DNA from: Capillimicrobium parvum | Lineage (GTDB): Bacteria; Actinomycetota; Thermoleophilia; Solirubrobacterales; Solirubrobacteraceae | Assembly: GCF_021172045.1 (NCBI RefSeq) | Contig: NZ_CP087164.1 | Span: 744,001 to 808,000, forward strand | Reading direction: 5' to 3' | Length of the DNA stretch: 64,000 bases | Shown: one piece after another, positions 59,356-64,000 of the stretch | Layout of the letters: the number at the start of each line of letters is the position of its first letter | Position numbering within the stretch: position 1 is the first letter of the stretch | Position numbers and translations under genes: made by a program | The notes under the pieces: model-generated | The model's input: the letters and a program-made list of their open reading frames with translations, nothing else | What the model was told of the DNA's origin: nothing | Database searches by the model: none

Positions 59356-59475
59356 GAGCGAACACCTTCCGACGGGAGCGATCGATCTCGAGCCTACGCG
59401 GGGCGGGGCGAGCGTCCATCGGCGGTCTTCCGGGCCGTCGGTGTGGAAATCCCGCACGATCGCCCGCGGATCCGG

Positions 59476-60063
59476 TCAGTCGTCGCTTCCGCCCGCCCTT
59501 CCGCCGCCCCGCGCGTCGTCGCTGCCGTCGCTGCCGCCGCCGCCGCCGCCGTCGTCGGAGCGCTCGCCGCCGGAGGATGGCCGCGTCGTCGTGGCCGAGG
59601 GCGAGACGGTCCTGGTGGGTGGGATGGTCCGGGTCGTGGCCGGCGCGCGCGGCGACGTGGCCGGGGCACCCGGTGACGAGGATGCGCCGCCGCCGGGCGA
59701 GAGCGCGCCGCCGGGGCCGGAGGAGCCGGTCCCGGTGGCGCCGGTCGCCGGCGCGCCGGCGGTCGGGGCGCCGATCGAGCCTGTCCGGGCCTGTCCCGTC
59801 GAGGCGCCCGCACCCGCGCCGAGGCTTGCGGCGCCGCTGCGCGCCGCCCGCTGGGCCGCGCGTACGGCATCGGCGCGGGCTACGCCGGTCTGCGGGCTCG
59901 ACGGAGGGGCGACCAGCCGCGCGCCCTCCAGCCGCGGCTCCGCGGAGAGGCCGATGTGCTCGCCGACGAGGCGCGTGGCCGCATAGGTCACACCCACGGC
60001 CATCGCCAGGCCGGCCAACGCCAGCGTCAGCCACCCGAGGACCGCGCGGCGGCCGCGGGTCAC
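59476..60063 (-). CDS. Membrane-anchored low-complexity protein
   Basis: A 195-residue protein with one N-terminal membrane segment (AVLGWLTLALAGLAMAVGV) and an extracytoplasmic region of Ala/Gly/Ser/Thr/Pro with a Gly/Asp-rich tail. The GTG at 60063 overlaps the stop of the histidine kinase, so it is the last gene of the kinase operon. Such proteins may link to the cell wall or modulate the sensor. No family was recognised. Confidence 0.6.
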   Translation of the reverse strand: MTRGRRAVLGWLTLALAGLAMAVGVTYAATRLVGEHIGLSAEPRLEGARLVAPPSSPQTGVARADAVRAAQRAARSGAASLGAGAGASTGQARTGSIGAPTAGAPATGATGTGSSGPGGALSPGGGASSSPGAPATSPRAPATTRTIPPTRTVSPSATTTRPSSGGERSDDGGGGGGSDGSDDARGGGRAGGSDD

Positions 60064-61505
60064 GCCGGGACCTCGGGCGGCGCGGTGGCGGGGGAGCGCC
60101 GGCGGCCCGGCGATGGGCGTCGCCCCGGGTCCGGGGCGGCGGGGGGAACGTCGAGCCGCGCGATCGCGCCGCCGCCCGGACGGGGACGCAGCGTGGCCTC
60201 GCCGCCCCAGCCCCGCGCCAGCTCGCGGGCGATCGGCAGCCCGAGGCCGGTGCCGCCGGAGGCCTGCCGGCCGGCGCGGCCGCGATGGAAGCGCTCCCAT
60301 ACGAGCTCGCGCTCAGCGGGATCGATTCCCGGGCCGCGGTCGCGGACCTCGATCGCACCCGCCAGCGCCGCGATCTCGACGGCGGTGGCCGGCGAGGCGT
60401 AGCGCACGGCGTTCTCCACGAGCGAGTCGAGGGCGCGGTCGAGCTCCGCCGCCGGCGCCCAGGCCGCGGGCGCGGCGTCGCCCGCGACGGCGGTCAACTC
60501 CAGGCCGGCCGCCGCCGCGACCGGCGTCCAGCGCTCGGCCGCGCGCGCCGCCACGTCGCCCAGCACGAGGCGGCCGGCGGGGAGCTCGTGCTCGCCGGCT
60601 CGCGAGAGGAGGAGCAGCTCGTCGACGAGCTGAGCCATGCGGTCGACCTCGGCCTCCGCGCCGTCGAGCTCGTGCGCGGCGGCGGGGCTCACGCCCAGCG
60701 CCTGCGCCTCCTCGACCCGGAGGCGGACGCCGGTCAGCGGCGTGCGGAGCTGGTGGGAGGCGTCGGCGACGAACTCGCGCTGGCGGTCGAGCGCGCGCGA
60801 CAGCCGCGCGGTCATCTCGTTGAACGACCGGGCCAGCGAGCGCTGCTCCGCGCTGCCCTCGTCGGTCGGCACGCGCACCGAGAGGTCCCCGTCGGCCACG
60901 CGACGGGCGGCGTCCTCGAGGCGCACGATCGGCCGCGCGACGCTGCGCGCGATCAGCAGACCGGCCGCCATGCCGAGCGCGAGGACGAGCGCCGCGAGCA
61001 GCGCCAGCTCGATCGTGATGCGCCGGACGGCGCGGCCGACCTCGTCGACCCCCTGGGTCACGCGGACCGCGCCGGCGGTCCGCCCCGAACCCAGGATCGG
61101 CACGGCGGTGGCGAGGAGGTCGGTGCCGAGGGAGTCGCTGTGACGCCGGATCTGCGAGCGCCGCCCACCGAGCGCGGAGGCGATCTCCGGCCGGGTGCCG
61201 TAGGACGCGCCCCGACCCGAGCCGGCGCTGTCGGCCAGCACCCGTCCGTCCGCGTCGACGACGATCACCCGTCCGCGCACGTCGGCCGCCGCGGTCGACA
61301 CGAGCCGGTCCAGCCGGCCGCGCTGGGACGGCGCCAGCAGGTCGGACGCGGTGGCGGCCACCAGGTCGGCCTGGCTCTCGGCCTGCGAGCGCACCTCTGC
61401 GTCGACCCGGCTGCGCAGGCTCAGCGCGAGCGGCAGCCCGAGCGAGATCACCGCGAGCAGCAGGACGTACGTCAGTGCGAGCAGCAGGCGCGTGCGCAGT
61501 CGCAT
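60060..61505 (-). CDS. Sensor histidine kinase, OmpR-partner type
   Basis: A 481-residue membrane kinase: first membrane helix at about 7-28, an extracytoplasmic sensor domain (30-160), second helix (165-187), HAMP (188-240), HisKA with His251 in ASHQLRTPLTG, and HATPase with DRGPGIDP and GTGLGLPIARELA. It is encoded four bases after its response regulator on the same strand. The signal is unknown. It overlaps a membrane-anchored protein gene. Confidence 0.92.
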   Translation of the reverse strand: MRLRTRLLLALTYVLLLAVISLGLPLALSLRSRVDAEVRSQAESQADLVAATASDLLAPSQRGRLDRLVSTAAADVRGRVIVVDADGRVLADSAGSGRGASYGTRPEIASALGGRRSQIRRHSDSLGTDLLATAVPILGSGRTAGAVRVTQGVDEVGRAVRRITIELALLAALVLALGMAAGLLIARSVARPIVRLEDAARRVADGDLSVRVPTDEGSAEQRSLARSFNEMTARLSRALDRQREFVADASHQLRTPLTGVRLRVEEAQALGVSPAAAHELDGAEAEVDRMAQLVDELLLLSRAGEHELPAGRLVLGDVAARAAERWTPVAAAAGLELTAVAGDAAPAAWAPAAELDRALDSLVENAVRYASPATAVEIAALAGAIEVRDRGPGIDPAERELVWERFHRGRAGRQASGGTGLGLPIARELARGWGGEATLRPRPGGGAIARLDVPPAAPDPGRRPSPGRRRSPATAPPEVPA

Positions 61506-61509
61506 CAGG

Positions 61510-62223
61510 TCACCCGTCCGTGCCCCGGAAGCGGTAGCCGACGCCGCGCACCGTCTCGATCCACGCCTCGCCGCCGCCGCCGCCGCCGCGGGCGCCGCCG
61601 CCGAGCTTGCGCCGCAGCCACCCGACGTGGACGTCGAGCGTCTTCGTCGACCCGAACCAGTTGGTGTCCCACACGTCGGTCATGAGCTGCTCGCGCGTCA
61701 CGACCCGCCCCGCATCGCGGGCCAGGCGGACGAGCAGGTCGAACTCCTTGCGCGAGAGCTCGATCCCGCCGCCGGCGACCGTCGCCCGCCGCCCGGCGAC
61801 GTCGATCGCCAGATCGCCGACCCGGATCGGCGGTGCGGCCGGCTGATGGCGTGGCCGGCGCAGGACGGCGCGGATGCGCGCGACGACCTCCGCCGCGCTG
61901 AACGGCTTGACGACGTAGTCGTCGGCGCCGAGCTCGAGGCCGATCACCCTGTCGAGCTCCGTCCCGCGCGCGGTGAGCATGACGATCGGAACGTCGGAGT
62001 CCTGGCGCAGCGCGCGGCAGACGTCGCGACCGTCGCCGTCGGGCAGGTTGAGGTCGAGCAGCACGAGGTCGGGCGGGTCGCGCTGTGCGGCGCTCAGCGC
62101 TCCGGCCGCCGTGCCGACGAGCTCGGGGTCGAACCCCGAGCGTCGCAGGGCGGACGCGAAGGGCTCCGCGATGGAGGCCTCGTCCTCGACGAACAGGATG
62201 CGCGGACGGGCGGGCGTGGTCAT
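61510..62223 (-). CDS. OmpR/PhoB-family response regulator
   Basis: A 237-residue regulator with receiver domain (ILFVEDEAS; phospho-acceptor Asp57 in LLDLNLPDGDG; KPF late) and winged-helix DNA-binding domain (about 135-230, with ELSRKEFDLLVRLA and DVHVGWLRRKL). The start at 62223 is chosen as the most downstream ATG. Tandem repeats upstream copy this start region (MTTPARP) and supply another in-frame ATG at 62262, so the N-terminus may vary. It works with the kinase at 60060. Confidence 0.9.
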   Translation of the reverse strand: MTTPARPRILFVEDEASIAEPFASALRRSGFDPELVGTAAGALSAAQRDPPDLVLLDLNLPDGDGRDVCRALRQDSDVPIVMLTARGTELDRVIGLELGADDYVVKPFSAAEVVARIRAVLRRPRHQPAAPPIRVGDLAIDVAGRRATVAGGGIELSRKEFDLLVRLARDAGRVVTREQLMTDVWDTNWFGSTKTLDVHVGWLRRKLGGGARGGGGGGEAWIETVRGVGYRFRGTDG

Positions 62224-62371
62224 GGGCGGCGGATGCGCGGGCGGGCGGGCGGGCGTGGTCATGGGCGGCGGATGCGCGGGCGGGCGGGCGTGGTCATGGG
62301 CGGCGGATGCGCGGGCGGGCGGGCGGGCGTGGTCATGGGCGGCGGATGCGCGGGCGAGCGGGCGCGGTCAT
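62221..62371. repeat. Tandem repeat over the start of the response regulator gene
   Basis: The core catgggcggcggatgcgcgg occurs four times from 62221, 62260, 62295 and 62334, and a fifth catgg begins at 62369. Spacing alternates 39, 35, 39, 35 bases. The unit carries the regulator's first codons (ATG ACC ACG CCC on the minus strand). The 39-base steps keep frame and the 35-base steps break it. Confidence 0.8.
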
Positions 62372-62514
62372 GGACCCATCCTGGCGGGCGGGTGCCGGGG
62401 AAGGGCGGGACGCGGAGAGGTTTTACCGGCATTTTGCTCGGGGTTCGCCGGCAGCTGACCGGGCCGTGGGCAGGGTGCGGGCACTGTCATCTCGCCCTTC
62501 GGAGGAACGTCCCG

Positions 62515-63018
62515 GTGCCATCCATCGCCACCACCGCCGCCGCAGCGACCGTCGCCGGCCTCGCCGGACTCGGCGGAGCCGCCCTGCTCAACGACCCGAC
62601 CCCCGCGACGAACGCCTCGGCCCCCGCGCCCACGGCCGGGCCCATCGTGCGCACAGAGGTCGTCACCCGCACGATCCATCGCACGCGCCGGGTCCACGTC
62701 AAGCGCCACCGCCCGAAGGCGGCGGCTCCCGAGGCGAAGGCAGCCTCGGCGCCGGCCGCGGGCGGCCCGGCGTCCACCGGGGTGGCGCAGGGGTCGGTGC
62801 CCGACGCGACCTCCGCGACCTACGCTGCTCCCGCTCCCGCTCCCGCTCCGGCGCCCGCGCCCACCCCGGCCGTGGTACCGGTCGCCCAGACCCATCCGGC
62901 GCCGGTGCGCACGCGCTCGAGCGGCTCGACCGGCAGCCGCGCCGGAGGCCACGAGGTCGAGGGCGGCGAGCACGAGCACCAGGGCGGCGAGCGCGAGCAC
63001 GAGGGCGGCGATGACTGA
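62515..63018 (+). CDS. Pro/Ala-rich membrane-anchored protein with His/Glu-rich tail
   Basis: A 167-residue protein starting at a GTG with a good ggagg ribosome binding site (62501-62505). It has an N-terminal hydrophobic helix (about 5-25), a basic stretch TIHRTRRVHVKRHR, a run of Ala-Pro repeats, and a tail rich in His, Glu and Gly (GGEHEHQGGEREHEGG) that could bind metal. It overlaps the next gene by eight bases. Together with ApbE downstream it may belong to an exported flavin or metal redox system, an inference. Confidence 0.65.
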   Translation: MPSIATTAAAATVAGLAGLGGAALLNDPTPATNASAPAPTAGPIVRTEVVTRTIHRTRRVHVKRHRPKAAAPEAKAASAPAAGGPASTGVAQGSVPDATSATYAAPAPAPAPAPAPTPAVVPVAQTHPAPVRTRSSGSTGSRAGGHEVEGGEHEHQGGEREHEGGDD

Positions 63019-63445
63019 GCCTCCCAACCCCCGCCGGCGGCTTCCGCGGCCGCCATCGGCCAAGCCCGTCGCGCTGTCGGTGCTCGTCCTGTTCGCCGCC
63101 GTGCTCGCCCTGCTGGCCGTGCAGATGCGCGCCGGCCGGGACCCGGCGCTGGGCGCCGAGGTCAAGGCGGCGCCCCCGGCCCGGCCGGTCCTCATCCGTC
63201 GCATCCACCGGCGGGTGATCGTGACGAAGGTGAAGGTCATCGAGGACCCGCCGCCGCCGGTCGCCGTCCCCGCGGGCGCCGGCGGAGGCGTCGGCATCGC
63301 GCCGACCCCGGCCGCTTCGGCGGCCCCGCCGGCACCTCCCGCCACCACGTCGGCCCCGCCCGCCCCGTCCCCGGCGCCCGCGGCCCCCGCCCCCGCCCCC
63401 GCGCCGGCGCCGGCGCCGGCCCCGGTCCAGACCCGCAGCTCATGA
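63011..63445 (+). CDS. Pro/Ala-rich membrane-anchored protein
   Basis: A 144-residue protein with one membrane helix (VALSVLVLFAAVLALLAVQM, about 20-39), then VLIRRIHRRVIVTKVKV, similar to the basic stretch of its upstream neighbour, and a long Pro/Ala repeat tail. It overlaps genes on both sides (eight bases upstream, ATGA with apbE). Shared layout suggests a diverged duplication. Function is unknown. Confidence 0.65.
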   Translation: MTEPPNPRRRLPRPPSAKPVALSVLVLFAAVLALLAVQMRAGRDPALGAEVKAAPPARPVLIRRIHRRVIVTKVKVIEDPPPPVAVPAGAGGGVGIAPTPAASAAPPAPPATTSAPPAPSPAPAAPAPAPAPAPAPAPVQTRSS

Positions 63446-64000
63446 CCCCGGCCACCATCGAGCTCGCCTTCCCCAGCATGGGCAGCGACGTGCGGCTGCT
63501 CGCCACGCCGTCTCCCGGGCCGGCCGGCGAGCGCCGCGCGCGTCGGCTCCTCGACGACGCCCGAGCGTGGATCGAGCACTACGCCCGCGCGCTGTCGCGC
63601 TTCCATGACGACAGCGAGCTGTGCGCGCTGAACGCCGATCCGCGTCGCGTCGTGCCCGCATCGCCGCTCCTGCGTGCGGGGGTCGAGGCCGCGCTCTGGA
63701 GCGCGGAGCGCACCGGCGGCCTCGTCGATCCAACGCTCGTCGCCGCGATCGAGCGCGCCGGATACGTCGCGAGCCGCGCCGGCCTCACGCCCGCCCCACT
63801 CGCCGACGCGCTCGCCCAGGCGCCGCCGCGGCGTCCCGCCCGCCCGCACCCGGCGGCCCCGTGGCGCGCCGTCCGGGTCGGCGAGCAGGCGATCGAGCGC
63901 CCACCTGGCCTGCGCCTCGACACGGGCGGCTCCGGCAAGGGCCTCGCGGCCGACGCGGTCGCCCACCGCCTCGCGGGCCTCCCGCGCTTCGTGGTCGACT
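63442..64000 (+). CDS. apbE: FAD:protein FMN transferase (ApbE), cut by window end
   Basis: The first 186 codons of an ApbE-type flavin transferase run off the window. Visible motifs are AFPSMGSDVRLL near the start, LSRFHDDSELCALN, GGLVDPTL and the conserved LDTGGSGKGLAADAVA. The enzyme attaches FMN to a threonine of target proteins, usually exported flavoproteins. The ATG overlaps the preceding stop, so it shares an operon with the two Pro/Ala-rich proteins; an FMN-binding target is likely to follow beyond the window. Confidence 0.88.
   Translation, partial: MTPATIELAFPSMGSDVRLLATPSPGPAGERRARRLLDDARAWIEHYARALSRFHDDSELCALNADPRRVVPASPLLRAGVEAALWSAERTGGLVDPTLVAAIERAGYVASRAGLTPAPLADALAQAPPRRPARPHPAAPWRAVRVGEQAIERPPGLRLDTGGSGKGLAADAVAHRLAGLPRFVVD

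Noticed and set aside
62221-62371. CRISPR array
   Set aside because: The units are contiguous, without unique spacers, and extend the coding sequence of the adjacent regulator.
62820-63430. Ala-Pro coding repeats as a functional DNA repeat
   Set aside because: The simple GCC/CCG-rich runs are explained by Pro/Ala-rich linkers in the two encoded proteins.
1-64000. rRNA, tRNA, insertion sequences, integrases or phage genes
   Set aside because: No conserved RNA segments, CCA-ended cloverleaf patterns, transposase or integrase motifs were found on either strand by eye.

Overview
The window is high-GC bacterial DNA with tightly packed genes, many ATGA/GTGA start-stop overlaps, GTG starts, PucR- and IclR-type regulators, a mycofactocin-type SDR and repeated universal stress proteins. 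This suggests a soil actinobacterium, possibly of the Thermoleophilia/Solirubrobacterales. That placement is inferred from gene content and style only. I see no rRNA, tRNA, CRISPR array or insertion sequence.

Region A (1-27.3 kb) is a catabolic and uptake region. It holds an aldehyde dehydrogenase, two tandem flavin amine oxidases and three SDRs, with a PucR regulator and a GAF-PucR regulator. A five-gene operon (10288-17789) follows whose order and subunit sizes match acetophenone carboxylase (ApcABCDE), the ATP-dependent, biotin-independent ketone carboxylase. Next come two acetoacetate-decarboxylase-like genes with near-identical upstream elements, a second aldehyde dehydrogenase, a DAO-type oxidase and a sugar-type ABC importer (ATPase, permease, lipoprotein). 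The importer is translationally coupled to the second decarboxylase-like gene. A small SMR-family gene follows.

Region B (27.3-47.7 kb) holds the most interesting system. A divergent promoter near 35.1 kb, with three 15-bp operator-like boxes, separates two gene sets. Leftward lie an HpaB-type monooxygenase, a feruloyl-CoA-synthetase-like ligase, a frameshifted amidohydrolase and a flavin reductase fused to a GntR/FCD regulator. Rightward lie a two-subunit PEP-synthase-like kinase, a split biotin-dependent carboxylase (BCCP, biotin carboxylase, carboxyltransferase), a HAD phosphatase and an IclR regulator. This is the gene set expected for the hydroxyphenylethanone (Hpe) pathway for 4-hydroxyacetophenone/acetovanillone: phosphorylate the phenol, carboxylate the methyl ketone, dephosphorylate, activate with CoA, then cleave to a hydroxybenzoate. 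A hydantoinase-type HyuAB pair and a deleted carbamoylase remnant follow.

Region C (47.8-64 kb) contains a secreted protein of unknown function and a dormancy/stress-like island: an ArsA-type ATPase, three universal stress proteins, a DevS/DevR-like two-component system, a CBS protein and a sulfatase. An OmpR-type two-component system with tandem repeats at the regulator's start comes next. The window ends in two Pro/Ala-rich membrane-anchored proteins and a truncated apbE.

Broken genes recur. Four keep an intact start and N-terminus but have lost internal sequence or frame (28.5, 47.1, 50.4 and 56.0 kb), and a fifth (31.4 kb) has a single-base frameshift.
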